Shown one piece after another: positions 16,992 through 26,210 of a stretch of DNA of 64,000 nucleotides. The DNA is from Pedobacter sp. JY14-1 (GTDB lineage Bacteria > Bacteroidota > Bacteroidia > Sphingobacteriales > Sphingobacteriaceae). The DNA lies in the NCBI RefSeq assembly GCF_029269825.1, contig NZ_JARJHU010000008.1, forward strand, positions 310,001-374,000. Reading direction: 5' to 3'. Within the stretch, counting starts at the first letter, position 1. Each line of letters begins with the position of its first letter. The position numbers were made by a program, and so were the translations under genes. The notes below the pieces were generated by a model. It was not told where the DNA came from. It did not search any database and worked only from the letters and a program-made list of their open reading frames with translations.

Positions 16992-19900
16992 CTATAGCCC
17001 GCTGGCCTCCTGATACTTGTAGCTATTTACAATGTTTCCGTCCTGGTCCTTAATATTCTTCAGCCGCTGCTTCGGATCATATTCATAAAACTGCAGCTTT
17101 CCCTTGGGGTCGATTACTGCGGAAATCCCGATCTGGGGTTCATAGGTATAGGTGGTCATCTGGCTCTCATAAGGATGGAACCTTAGCTCGTCGATATAGC
17201 CTGTGCCGGATACGGTAACCGTACCACTGACCGCACTTACTTCACGTTCTGCATAGCTCCATTCTCCATAAGTGTTCTTTACAACCGCTGCACTGACTGT
17301 GCCGCCGGTTACAGTAACCGAAGCTGCGTATTTGTACCAGTAGGAAAGAATGTATTTGGTAGTAGAAGGAGTTCCGTTCGTCTTGGTGATATTTCCTGTA
17401 GCCAGTGAGTATACCTTTTTACCCGATGGTCCGGAGACATCGGATACCGGTGTACCTGTAAAAGTCCAGTTGCCTGCGTCACTGGTTTCAAAACTGGTAT
17501 AGGCCACATCTGCGCTTGTATACCTGCCATTCGGATCATTCACACTGGAGGTGTTGTTCGCATTGCTCACTTTGGCCACCGGTAATTGGTTATCATAACC
17601 CCAGAGGATTACATTGGAACTTCCATTCAGCTCTGTATATTTATGGACATTTCCCTTCTTATACAGATCATAACTGACCTGTTGTCTGAAATCGGCGAGA
17701 TTGATACTGCCCTCATCTCCACTAAAACCGGATGTTGCAAATGGTACTTGTGCGCTGCTTAGCTTACGCTGGAAAACCTTGTCGTTATAAATAGCATCTT
17801 CCTCCAATTTATAGGTGTTGATGATCCAGTTTTTTATGTACGCTGTACCTGCCCCAGCTTTTTTAAAGGTGGTATATTCTTCGATCGGATCGGCCAGACG
17901 TTGATTTTTGCTCTTAATGGTTTCAATTATTGAGCTACCGCCCGTATAGTCCTGAGCATACTTGGTGGTCGTGATCACTGAATCCCCAAGTGAATTTTTA
18001 ACCCCTACCCTGGTAGGCAGCAAATGTGCCGGATTGTCGTAATTATATTTCACCTCAGTGATGCTCTGGGTCAGGTAATTGTCGTCAAACACGGTTATCT
18101 TTTCACTGTCTTTTCGGATGCAGTTTGACAATCCGGCCAGGTTTACAAATTCATGCGTGTATTTACCTTGAAAATGAGGTGTTCGCGATTCGTCTGCCAG
18201 CTGGCACTTAGAATAATAATCTGCCATCCCTAAACCACAACTTGACCATTGGTTATAAAGAAATAAAGATTCTTCAGAAATTGGATTGTCAGTGATCGCA
18301 CCTCCCGGTGTATTGGCCGGAAGCGGGCCGGATAGCTGTGAAGACATCGTCACAAAGAAAGACAGGGTTTTATTTTGCGGTGTCAAAGGAGCATTGAAAA
18401 ATTTGAAACTGCTTTCCTTTTGCCTCACCACATTATACACGTTATTCTTGAAGGCATATTCCAGCTCGGCATAGGTTTTATTCTGGATCTCCTTTTGCAC
18501 GCCAGGATTGGGCACAATCAAAGGCAGGTTTATATTGTCTATCGCAGAACTCAAAGCAGCAGCCGTCCATATATAATCAGGAGCATCGTAAACAGGCAAA
18601 TAATTAAAATATGCAGTTTTGCCGTATCTTCCCTGGCTTGCCGAGTTCGTTATATACTTCGTAACTGAACCATACATCGCATAGCTTCCGCCCGACTGGG
18701 ACATATTGTTTACAGGGTGTGAGAGCAGCATGATATTACTGTAGCTGGACAAAATACTGTTCGCATCATTGAAATATCTGGAGATATGGCCTACAACATT
18801 GCCTGGAATAGTAACCTGACCATATCCGTTTTTAACACTTGGCGTTTCTGCCTGGGCCAGACTCGCCTCACCATATTCATATCTGGTCTTGACATCTTTA
18901 CCCGATAATGTATAAACGTATAAGCTGTCATGCTCTAGTTTCCTCGTGACGGACTTTACGCGAAAGCCACCACCGAAAAAAGTCTTCGAAGTAAGAACTC
19001 CATCCAAATATACGTTCTTACGGAATTTATGAGGTTCGTACTCATAAACAAACTTCGCACCTGCAGGAGTTTTTACACTAGCTAATGTTCCTTTTAGGGC
19101 ATTGCTGAAGTTAAAGCCCCGGTTGGCGAAATCGATCTTGTACCTGGGTATACCCAAATAATAAGCCATGTTTAAAAAACCATACCTATCTGTAGCCTCC
19201 GGACGTGTATAGTAAATAAATTTGTTATTGATCGCATACTCTGATTCAGCAATACGATAACGATTCATCAGACTTAGTGCCAGTACACTATCAGGATGTT
19301 CAAGTAAGGTTCTGTTGACCACTCCGTTGTAAAAGCCCCACCTATCCTGGGAGTTCATCGCCAGAGAGTGCTTGTTGGGCGCTACCGGCATTTTCTGGAA
19401 ATAATCAAACTCCCAGGGGCTGCCTTTTACATCGTTCGCATCATGAACATCAATCTTTGTCAGGTAATGTCCGTAAGATACCTCGTTTTCATCGTAATAG
19501 AATTCATACCGCTTCAATGTGGTGTACACCGCTCCTTCCTTCTGGTAAATACGTATGGTAATTAACACGTCCCGCCCTAATATATCGCTGCCATACTCAA
19601 AGGATACACGTCCATTTGGATAATCGATGGATTTTATACGCGAGTGTGTTAAATATTCGGTTTTTGATTGTGAAATTACTGGCTCACCAATCTTGTAAAG
19701 TCTGTTGGGGTCTTCAAGAGCACCTCCACTGGCTCCGGGGGCTTTCACGTTTCGATAAAATGGAATAGACTCAGAGGTGGAAACTCTGGCCATTTTGTTT
19801 AACCTCGAAGTGTCAGAGATTGACTCATAATTAAAAGACACCATGCTCTTAAACTTTACAGACTCTATACTGGACAATACATAATCTTTCCATTCGAAAG

Positions 19901-20630
19901 TCTGCGGATCCTTCGTAAAATCTGAGTCTCCTATATATTGAGGTGTACTAGGAGAATTCGGGTCAAAGTAGGTTCGCTTTCTCCATTGCTTACGATCACC
20001 TGGAAGAAAATTATAGACCAGACCGTCTGTGGTCTTAATCGTCGTGGGATGCTCAATCTTAATCAACGGATCATAGGGAAATGTAAGTCCGCTTTTGGTA
20101 TAAGTCCCTCCACTACCGTTAGGCAAAAAATAAGAATAAGTATCCCAGGCAGCATCACGCTTCCCATCGACAACATGCTGGGTGAAAGTTTTATGTACCC
20201 CATTATTAAAGGGATCATACCCGCCCGAATTTTCAATGCCCTCAGGTAAAGGGGTATTTTCTATGCCGACGCCAGATGCATCGTCTTTCCTGCCTTGAAT
20301 ATTCGATACAATTTTGCCACCAGCGGAAAGTTCCCAGCCCATTCCGCAAGGCCCGGCATCCTGCCCGACCTTTATCCCCAAGGCCGAGTAACTCAGGGCA
20401 ATCGGCACTGAGATGTCGTTCACCTTGATCTCATAAAGCGGGATACTGATCTTCAGCGTACCCGAGGTGACATCAACGTTGTCCAGGCTTGCATTTATTT
20501 CAAAAGTCCCTGTCTTTGGTGCCGTTCCGATGGCTCCGATTGCCTTCTTGTTATAAGAAATCTGGCAAGAGCTCCGCTTCACTACCCCTGCGAAAAGGAG
20601 TAGTGCAATTAAAAAACACTTAAGATTCAT
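16992..20630 (-). CDS. Giant secreted SpvB/TcB-like partner of RHS1
   Basis: 1212 residues with a signal peptide (core LIALLLFAGVV, cleavage near SSCQ). The N-terminus has SLDNVDVTSGTLKISIPLYE and GIKVGQDAGPCGMGWELSAG, the pattern that opens SpvB/TcB-type shells. YD-like beta repeats follow. Near the C-terminus lie a galactose-binding-like segment (GNWTFTGTPVSDVSG), IDELRFHPYESQMTTYTYE and a final RLKNIKDQDGNIVNSYKY repeat. It sits 27 bases before RHS1. The pairing recurs at 29816-33331/26211-29795, so the two halves probably form one shell, as TcB and TcC do in Tc toxins. Function inferred from pairing and motifs. Confidence 0.75.
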   Translation of the reverse strand: MNLKCFLIALLLFAGVVKRSSCQISYNKKAIGAIGTAPKTGTFEINASLDNVDVTSGTLKISIPLYEIKVNDISVPIALSYSALGIKVGQDAGPCGMGWELSAGGKIVSNIQGRKDDASGVGIENTPLPEGIENSGGYDPFNNGVHKTFTQHVVDGKRDAAWDTYSYFLPNGSGGTYTKSGLTFPYDPLIKIEHPTTIKTTDGLVYNFLPGDRKQWRKRTYFDPNSPSTPQYIGDSDFTKDPQTFEWKDYVLSSIESVKFKSMVSFNYESISDTSRLNKMARVSTSESIPFYRNVKAPGASGGALEDPNRLYKIGEPVISQSKTEYLTHSRIKSIDYPNGRVSFEYGSDILGRDVLITIRIYQKEGAVYTTLKRYEFYYDENEVSYGHYLTKIDVHDANDVKGSPWEFDYFQKMPVAPNKHSLAMNSQDRWGFYNGVVNRTLLEHPDSVLALSLMNRYRIAESEYAINNKFIYYTRPEATDRYGFLNMAYYLGIPRYKIDFANRGFNFSNALKGTLASVKTPAGAKFVYEYEPHKFRKNVYLDGVLTSKTFFGGGFRVKSVTRKLEHDSLYVYTLSGKDVKTRYEYGEASLAQAETPSVKNGYGQVTIPGNVVGHISRYFNDANSILSSYSNIMLLSHPVNNMSQSGGSYAMYGSVTKYITNSASQGRYGKTAYFNYLPVYDAPDYIWTAAALSSAIDNINLPLIVPNPGVQKEIQNKTYAELEYAFKNNVYNVVRQKESSFKFFNAPLTPQNKTLSFFVTMSSQLSGPLPANTPGGAITDNPISEESLFLYNQWSSCGLGMADYYSKCQLADESRTPHFQGKYTHEFVNLAGLSNCIRKDSEKITVFDDNYLTQSITEVKYNYDNPAHLLPTRVGVKNSLGDSVITTTKYAQDYTGGSSIIETIKSKNQRLADPIEEYTTFKKAGAGTAYIKNWIINTYKLEEDAIYNDKVFQRKLSSAQVPFATSGFSGDEGSINLADFRQQVSYDLYKKGNVHKYTELNGSSNVILWGYDNQLPVAKVSNANNTSSVNDPNGRYTSADVAYTSFETSDAGNWTFTGTPVSDVSGPSGKKVYSLATGNITKTNGTPSTTKYILSYWYKYAASVTVTGGTVSAAVVKNTYGEWSYAEREVSAVSGTVTVSGTGYIDELRFHPYESQMTTYTYEPQIGISAVIDPKGKLQFYEYDPKQRLKNIKDQDGNIVNSYKYQEASGL

Positions 20631-20633
20631 ATG

Positions 20634-21617
20634 CTAATTCAGATTATTTTTTTGTTTGTTTTCCAGCGATTGTATTCTGTTGATAAGACCATTGATCGAT
20701 GTTTTCTGGTCTTCGTTTTCCTTCTTCATCTCGATCAGGTGCAGCGTCAGCTCTTCGATCTTCTCCAACAGTTTCTTGTTCATTTCACCCAGTTCAACGC
20801 CATTTTCCTTCACTTCCGCAGCAGAAGGAATACCCGGCAAATGGCCTTTCTCTTTGATATGAGTTTCGGTCTCCGTGAGCGTTGGGAGCTTATAGTCTTT
20901 TGCAAAGACATAATCCGGCCAGTTTGTAATCTCTATCTTAACCTCTTTTGACCGAATTTTGCCATTGACAGAGAGCTTTTCTGCAGGCGTTGCAGTGCCA
21001 ATTCCCACATTTCCATTTTCGATTGCCTTTATCGCCAGCTGAGCTCCATCGTTTGAGATATCATTCCCTACATATAAACTCCAATCATTCGTCATTGGCA
21101 GAAACTTAGTTACTGTCAGATCCGTTCCTGAAACATTTAATGGCGTCCAGGCCCCATTGTTATTAATTGCTCTTACCTTAATATTTACAGTAATGGCTTC
21201 GCTTGTTATGCCAAGTGTATTAATTGCCCTGATGCGAAATCTAGGAGCGGCATATTCCGTATTACAATCTATCGTAAAATTGTGCCCAGATGATCCATTG
21301 GTGCCATATCCATTACTGTTTACACGACCTACTTCCCGCCAAAGCGCGGGGTTTGCATGACTTATACTAGCCAGGTAAGTTGCTGCCGCTGCAACATTGC
21401 TGCGCGTGTAGGAAATCGATATTTCGTAATTACCGGACGAGCCCGCATCATATAGGCCAACCGCTAAGAACTCTGTATACCTCCCCACCTGGAAGTTGGC
21501 GGGAAAGGTCACTGAAGTAATATATTCGCTTGCCACAAGATTTGCTGCCGACACCTTTTTAACAGAGAAAGACACACAGGCTATGATCATTAATGACAGT
21601 TTAATTAATTTGCGCAT
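20634..21617 (-). CDS. Secreted fibre-like protein (unique N-domain, conserved C-module), operon 1 copy 5
   Basis: 327 residues with a signal peptide ending near KKVSAAN. The first 190 residues are a unique beta-rich domain (jelly-roll or collagen-binding-like by look only). NGNVGIGTATPAEKLSVNGK then leads into the module shared by all nine fibre genes here: WPDYVFAKDYKLPTL, GHLPGIPSAAEVKENGVELG and MNKKLLEKIEELTLHLIE. The tail is coiled coil. Such proteins are often annotated as tail-fibre-domain proteins in Bacteroidota; trimerisation via the coiled coil is likely. It ends 3 bases before the SpvB-like gene. Confidence 0.75.
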   Translation of the reverse strand: MRKLIKLSLMIIACVSFSVKKVSAANLVASEYITSVTFPANFQVGRYTEFLAVGLYDAGSSGNYEISISYTRSNVAAAATYLASISHANPALWREVGRVNSNGYGTNGSSGHNFTIDCNTEYAAPRFRIRAINTLGITSEAITVNIKVRAINNNGAWTPLNVSGTDLTVTKFLPMTNDWSLYVGNDISNDGAQLAIKAIENGNVGIGTATPAEKLSVNGKIRSKEVKIEITNWPDYVFAKDYKLPTLTETETHIKEKGHLPGIPSAAEVKENGVELGEMNKKLLEKIEELTLHLIEMKKENEDQKTSINGLINRIQSLENKQKNNLN

Positions 21618-21624
21618 AACGTTA

Positions 21625-22446
21625 TTATTTAGATTTCAATTTTTCGATATCTTCCTTTTGCTGTTCATTTTCCCTGACTAAAAGGTCTACTCTTTTTTTT
21701 TGCTCAATCAAATGCAGTGTGAGTTCCTCAATTTTCTGCAGCAGTTTCTTGTTCATTTCACCCAGTTCAACGCCATTTTCCTTTACCTCTGCAGCAGAAG
21801 GAATACCTGGTAAATGGCCTTTCTCTTTGATATGAGTTTCTGTCTCGGCCAGCGATGGGAGCTTATATGCTTTTGTAAAAACATAGTCCGGCCAGTTTGC
21901 AAGTTCAACCTTAACCTCCTGTGCCCTGATTTTGCCTTTTACTGAAAGCTTCTCGGTAGGAACGGTAGTACCAATACCGAGGTTTCCATTCTTATCAAGC
22001 CGCATCCATTCTATGGCATCGGGCCAGGAACCATTGTTCGTAGCAAAGACGAGATCTGTGGGAATAGCGGTAGCGTTAGGGGTACCATTAACCACGGTAC
22101 CAACATAACTTCCACGCACGAATGAGGATCCCGCATATCCCCAGGATTCGAAGCTTCCCAGATAATCGCCGTTGGCAACTACTAAGGGTACAGTCCGCGT
22201 TCCCCTCGCTTTGCGGACTTGTACAGTGGCCCCTCCGAAATTGCTAAAGTAATGATCTGCCTGTATTTCGGGATTTGTTGAAGAGTTTCCAGCCACATTT
22301 AAAAATGATGTTGGAGAACTTGTCCCTATGCCCACATATCCGGTATTTGTGTTGTAGACATTATTTCCACTTGTAACCCACTGCGCTGATAGTGTATGCA
22401 ATGATCCAACCAAGGCTAACAGCAACGTAAAAATTTGCTTTTTCAT
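21625..22446 (-). CDS. Secreted fibre-like protein, operon 1 copy 4
   Basis: 273 residues with a signal peptide (MKKQIFTLLLALVGSLHTLSA). Two GIGT motifs (YVGIGTSSPTSFLNVAG near 38 and LGIGTTVPTEKLSVKGK near 160) bracket a short variable beta domain. It then carries the common C-module and a charged coiled coil (LVRENEQQKEDIEKLKSK). Such repeated GIGT-P segments are typical of phage-fibre and adhesin beta-prisms. It is 7 bases from the next gene, consistent with one transcript. Substrate or receptor unknown. Confidence 0.75.
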   Translation of the reverse strand: MKKQIFTLLLALVGSLHTLSAQWVTSGNNVYNTNTGYVGIGTSSPTSFLNVAGNSSTNPEIQADHYFSNFGGATVQVRKARGTRTVPLVVANGDYLGSFESWGYAGSSFVRGSYVGTVVNGTPNATAIPTDLVFATNNGSWPDAIEWMRLDKNGNLGIGTTVPTEKLSVKGKIRAQEVKVELANWPDYVFTKAYKLPSLAETETHIKEKGHLPGIPSAAEVKENGVELGEMNKKLLQKIEELTLHLIEQKKRVDLLVRENEQQKEDIEKLKSK

Positions 22447-22461
22447 TTTCGATTCGATGAG

Positions 22462-23466
22462 TTACTCTTCATTGTTGTTCCGATCCTTCATTAGCTTTCG
22501 CTGAGCTTTGAGTTCTTTGTCCATCTCAATCAAATGCAGCGTTAGCTCCTCGATCTTCTGCAACAGCTTCTTATTCATCTCGCCCAGCTCAACCCCATTC
22601 TCCTTTACCTCTGCAGCAGAAGGAATACCTGGCAAGTGGCCTTTCTCTTTGATATGAGTTTCGGTTTCTGCAAGCGTTGGCAACTTATAGTCTTTTGCAA
22701 ATACAAAGTCTGCCCACCCCGTCAGCTCTACTTTAATTTCCTGTGCCCTGATTTTACCTTTTACAGAGAGCTTTTCGGTAGGGTTGGTTGTTCCAATGCC
22801 AACATTTCCAAGTGATGTGATTCTGAGTCTTTCATAATTAGCGCTATTCACTTCACCAGATGAATTACCGGATACCGTTCGAATAGCAAAATATCCTGCA
22901 TAGCTATCAAATGCATTAGACTCCTTTCCCGCGAAAACATAAGCAAATGGATAGTCGGGAGTTCCATTACCCGTTTTCCCCCCAAGTGCAATACAAGATC
23001 CTTTATTTACTCCAGCTGGCTCGGTACCGAATATATTTACAGTCGGTGTCTGAATTCCATAACTTGATTCAGCGAAACCGCCGCGGACATCTAGCTTTGC
23101 AATAGTTGTATTTGTGCCAATGCCAACATTACCGTTCGGATCTTCAATTACCATCCGTCGCCACGGTTCCCATGTCGTGGAGGAATGACTTCCAATCCGG
23201 TAAAAAAGTCCGTCGTTATTAAATCCGAGTTGATGGTTTTTCCCGCCACTATCGTCGTGCCATGGGGCCACCGTTAGTAATGTTGTAAAAAAAGCAGAGC
23301 CTGGTGCTCCTATCGTGGTCGTTTCTTTGAAATCAACACTTAACTTCGTTTTAAAGTAAGTTGGCGGATTGTTAACCGCTCGTGTATCCTGTACAACCAC
23401 ATAATTTGTTTGGGACTTTCCGTTCAGCCAAAGAAAGCAACCCATTAATACCAGTATCTTTTTCAT
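22462..23466 (-). CDS. Secreted fibre-like protein, operon 1 copy 3
   Basis: 334 residues. Signal peptide MKKILVLMGCFLWLNGKSQ, then a domain with HDDSGGKNHQLGFNNDGLFYRIG, resembling the repeated pyocin-knob-like domains of phage fibres (GxWxxWRRM seen as TWEPWRRM). GIGTNTTIAKLDVRGG and GIGTTNPTEKLSVKGK segments follow, then the common C-module and a short coiled coil. The stop overlaps nothing; the start shares a base with the end of copy 2. The knob-like domain suggests binding to a glycan or surface, which is inference. Confidence 0.75.
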   Translation of the reverse strand: MKKILVLMGCFLWLNGKSQTNYVVVQDTRAVNNPPTYFKTKLSVDFKETTTIGAPGSAFFTTLLTVAPWHDDSGGKNHQLGFNNDGLFYRIGSHSSTTWEPWRRMVIEDPNGNVGIGTNTTIAKLDVRGGFAESSYGIQTPTVNIFGTEPAGVNKGSCIALGGKTGNGTPDYPFAYVFAGKESNAFDSYAGYFAIRTVSGNSSGEVNSANYERLRITSLGNVGIGTTNPTEKLSVKGKIRAQEIKVELTGWADFVFAKDYKLPTLAETETHIKEKGHLPGIPSAAEVKENGVELGEMNKKLLQKIEELTLHLIEMDKELKAQRKLMKDRNNNEE

Positions 23467-24452
23467 TACTGCTTAAATTTGTATTTAGACATGATCATGT
23501 TGATCGCCGATTCCTGGCGCCGTACACTCTTTTTTAGCTCATTAATTTCCTTTTCCTTACTAATCAAATGCAGCGTCAGTTCTTCTATTTTTTGCAACAG
23601 CTTCTTATTCATTTCACCCAGTTCAACCCCATTTTCCGTTACTTCTGCGGCAGAAGGAATACCTGGCAAATAACCTTTCTCTTTGATATGGGTTTCGGTC
23701 TCTGCCAGTGTTGGAAGTTTATAATCTTTTGTGAAAACATAGTCCGGCCACGCCCCCTTCAGCTTCACCTTAACCGATTCCGCAATCATATTACCCGCCA
23801 CTGCAAGCTTATAACCTTGAGTATTTGTGGTACCGATACCAACATTTCCAAATTGAATATAAGACGTGCCGGAAGGCACTTCAGAAAAATAAACATTTGT
23901 ACCTATAGAGGTGCCACCTGTGAAATCCCCCTCACAATTCAATGTAAGCCGGTTATTCGTGTCATGCACCATTGCCCGGCCACCCGAACCCCGCCCCGCA
24001 AATTTTAACAGAACATCTGCAAGTCCGTTGTAAGCAAAAAGGTTACTCCCCGATTGTACTCTAAAATCACCTGACACATCCAGTTTGTATTGAGGAGATT
24101 GATTTCCCAATCCAACATTTCCGGCTGGGGCTATGAAAATCCCATTTGCAGTGCTGTTATCACTCCCCGGTTGTATACCAAATACGGTTGAGTTATTCAG
24201 ATATCCCATCCCGTAGACCATTTGCCCCTCACTGATAAAAGACAAATGAAATTTGTTACCCTGGTTTGCCGCCCGGGCTATTTGTACACTTCCGTAAGCA
24301 CCGGCATCATATTTCTCACCAAGATCAACCCTACCATGCAACCTAACTGCAGTGGTCACTGTATTGCCGTTATTGACCACAGTCTGAAGTGTTTGAGCAG
24401 ACAGTACCAGACCAGACATTATCAAAGCACTGAAGATTAGTACGATTCTCAT
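23466..24452 (-). CDS. Secreted fibre-like protein, operon 1 copy 2
   Basis: 328 residues with signal peptide MRIVLIFSALIMSGLVLSAQ. It carries a GAYGSVQIARAANQGNKFHL segment, GLGNQSPQYKLDVSGDFRV and GIGTTNTQGYKLAVAGNM, then the common module in the variant with KVKLKGAWPDYVF, and a coiled coil with an extended basic end. The start overlaps the previous gene by four bases (ATGA), a coupling seen at several joints of this operon. Confidence 0.75.
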   Translation of the reverse strand: MRIVLIFSALIMSGLVLSAQTLQTVVNNGNTVTTAVRLHGRVDLGEKYDAGAYGSVQIARAANQGNKFHLSFISEGQMVYGMGYLNNSTVFGIQPGSDNSTANGIFIAPAGNVGLGNQSPQYKLDVSGDFRVQSGSNLFAYNGLADVLLKFAGRGSGGRAMVHDTNNRLTLNCEGDFTGGTSIGTNVYFSEVPSGTSYIQFGNVGIGTTNTQGYKLAVAGNMIAESVKVKLKGAWPDYVFTKDYKLPTLAETETHIKEKGYLPGIPSAAEVTENGVELGEMNKKLLQKIEELTLHLISKEKEINELKKSVRRQESAINMIMSKYKFKQ

Positions 24453-25345
24453 TTTTCATCTGTTTTTAAAAGTTTATTAAGCTTATTTATTTCTTCCTCC
24501 TGGACATTCAGCCTTTCGTTTTGGCGCTGAATAAGCTTACTCTGTGCTATCAAATGGAGCGTCAGTTCTTCTATCTTTTGAAGCAGTTTCTTGTTCATAT
24601 CCCCCAGCTCCACACCATTTTTCTCTGCCTCAGCAGCAGTAGGAATGCCTTGCAAATGGCCTTTCTCTTTGATATGAGCCTCGGTCTCTGCAAGTGTTGG
24701 AAGCTTATAGTCTTTTGTAAAAACATAGTCCGGCCAATTGGTAGCTTCTACTTTAACTTCCTGAGCGCGGATTCTTCCTTTAACCGAAAGCTTATCCAGC
24801 GGATCAGTCACTCCAATTCCAACATTACCTCCCATAACCACAAAAGATCCGTTTGTCTTCATGCCAAAGTACTTCGAAGTCCAGGTGCCGTCGACACCAA
24901 ATATGTTGTTATACCCAGGCTGGGAGTATAAGATCGACGAGGTTTGAAACGGCGAATTTGAGCTTGATACTATTGTAGTGAGTAATCTGGCTTCACCGCT
25001 CACATCCAGTTTATATTGAGGAGTAGCAGCACCAATCCCAACGTTCCCATTTGCAAGCAACCTGATGCTAGCAGTATTCGCAATGTGCCCCGGAACTAGT
25101 AGTTCTGTGAAATCCTGATTGGAATATCCTCTTGTTAGGATTTTACTATTGGCCCATACCACACTGTTTGACGAGCCTATCTGAAAACTACCTCCATCGA
25201 TAAGGGAAACATTACCATTTACCACCAGCTTTTCACCCGGGGAAGTAGTCCCGATTCCAACATTCCCAGATGCGGGAAAAGTATTCGTCTGAGTTTTAGC
25301 CTCACTGAATACAAATAACAAAAAAAGTAACAAGAGCCTTTTCAT
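24449..25345 (-). CDS. Secreted fibre-like protein, first gene of operon 1
   Basis: 298 residues with signal peptide MKRLLLLFLLFVFSEAKTQ. NTFPASGNVGIGTTSPGEKL opens the protein, the same opening found in the operon 2 gene at 33362. Three GIGT-type beta units are followed by the common C-module with substitutions (LQGIPTAAEAEKNGVELGDM) and a Gln/Asn-rich coiled coil. It is preceded by a TAGGTTTG promoter box (25373-25380) and the three-palindrome array (25413-25469). Confidence 0.75.
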   Translation of the reverse strand: MKRLLLLFLLFVFSEAKTQTNTFPASGNVGIGTTSPGEKLVVNGNVSLIDGGSFQIGSSNSVVWANSKILTRGYSNQDFTELLVPGHIANTASIRLLANGNVGIGAATPQYKLDVSGEARLLTTIVSSSNSPFQTSSILYSQPGYNNIFGVDGTWTSKYFGMKTNGSFVVMGGNVGIGVTDPLDKLSVKGRIRAQEVKVEATNWPDYVFTKDYKLPTLAETEAHIKEKGHLQGIPTAAEAEKNGVELGDMNKKLLQKIEELTLHLIAQSKLIQRQNERLNVQEEEINKLNKLLKTDEK

Positions 25346-25372
25346 AATTTAGATCACCGGATTTTTCCTTTT

Positions 25373-25469
25373 CAAACCTAATCACCATATGTCGATTAAT
25401 CCAGCGAAAAAGCATGACTGACAGTCATAAAGTATGACTACCAGTTATAAAATATGACTGACAGTCATA
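25373..25469 (-). promoter_or_regulatory. Operon 1 promoter with three 17-bp palindromes at 20-bp period
   Basis: Palindromes at 25413-25429, 25433-25449 and 25453-25469 match TATGACTGaCAGTCATA; the middle one is degenerate. The Bacteroidota -7 type box TAGGTTTG (25380 to 25373, minus strand) is separated from the nearest palindrome by 32 nt. Operon 2 has the same layout and spacing. Two-turn phasing puts all sites on one DNA face, upstream of the -33 region, which fits cooperative binding by an activator or antirepressor. Confidence 0.75.
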
Positions 25470-25605
25470 TTCTGCTAAAAACACGTTAAAAACTCTATTA
25501 CTGTATTCAATTTTCTCTAGGGCTCATTCTCCAAATGGTTATATAGCCTTTCCAAATACGATTCTAAAAGATCAAAAGTTAATTGCCCTGCCGAAAACAA
25601 AAAAC

Positions 25606-25789
25606 TGCGAATGAATTCGCAATTTTCATTATTAATTTGCGATAGGAAAACACGTTCGCCAGTGATCGATAAGGCATAGCGCATTGGAATGTAATCCATG
25701 CAAAATTTTCGAAAACTTTCTTAGAAGCTTACCAGGAAGCCGTTACACAGGTGATAAACCTGGATAACGTACATGAGTTCTTATTATAG
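25606..25789 (+). pseudogene. Relic of the AAA/DUF4143 ATPase: operator-like repeat and C-terminal codons only
   Basis: 25685-25789 encodes WNVIHAKFSKTFLEAY then VHEFLL and a TAG, about 90% identical in DNA to the last 108 bases of the intact gene at 5536-6660, with a 3-base gap. 25606-25622 keeps the TGCGA-N6-TCGCA repeat that precedes the intact gene. Everything between is deleted. The neighbouring gap 25470-25605 shows no convincing gene. Same orientation as the intact copy. Confidence 0.75.
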
Positions 25790-25800
25790 GAAACGATTTA

Positions 25801-25840
25801 CGGCAACTGCCCTGTTTTTCGGTCAGTTGCCGGTTTTGTT
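25801..25840 (+). terminator. Intrinsic terminator after the ATPase relic
   Basis: Arms CGGCAACTG (25801-25809) and CAGTTGCCG (25824-25832) are followed by GTTTTGTT on the plus strand. It was probably the terminator of the complete plus-strand ATPase gene. 25841-25954 shows nothing further. Confidence 0.6.
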
Positions 25841-25954
25841 AAAGTATAATTGTATTGCCGTTTTCTCCAATTTTTTATGCTGGCTTGACGGGGCCACTAA
25901 CTCTATTCAAATGTTCCTGAATCTATTTTCATATTCAATTGTACCTTGAAATTT

Positions 25955-26209
25955 TCATTTTTTCTCAATTATAAGTTCTACAGAACCCTCTTCTAATGAG
26001 TTATATTCGTCGTAGTGCATGTGATAACCTACTGGAACGGCATCCTGTGCTAAGGAGAGCATCTGCTTTGCTAGAGAAATTAACCCTGCTTTGTTAGCAG
26101 AAATTATAACCTCTCCATCATTAACCCCAACCTTAATCTCAAAGCCATACTGCCATTCAGATGTTAAACCTTGATCCACATATTCTGGTATTGTCAGTTT
26201 TATTTCCAT
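25955..26209 (-). CDS. Immunity protein, Imm32-like
   Basis: 84 residues, no signal peptide. Motifs EVIISANKAGLISLAKQML, YHMHYDEYNSLEEGSVELII match what I recall of the Imm32 immunity family. The ATG is one base after the RHS2 stop, so the pair is translationally close. The product should neutralise the RHS2 tip in the cytoplasm of the producer and its kin. Family name from motif memory, not a search. Confidence 0.65.
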   Translation of the reverse strand: MEIKLTIPEYVDQGLTSEWQYGFEIKVGVNDGEVIISANKAGLISLAKQMLSLAQDAVPVGYHMHYDEYNSLEEGSVELIIEKK

Positions 26210-26210
26210 T

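Noticed and set aside
25517..25699. 60-codon minus-strand ORF in front of operon 1
   Set aside because: It runs antisense through the ATPase relic's repeat and coding remnant, has no homologue-like motif, and has no counterpart at operon 2, where a real XRE gene occupies the place.
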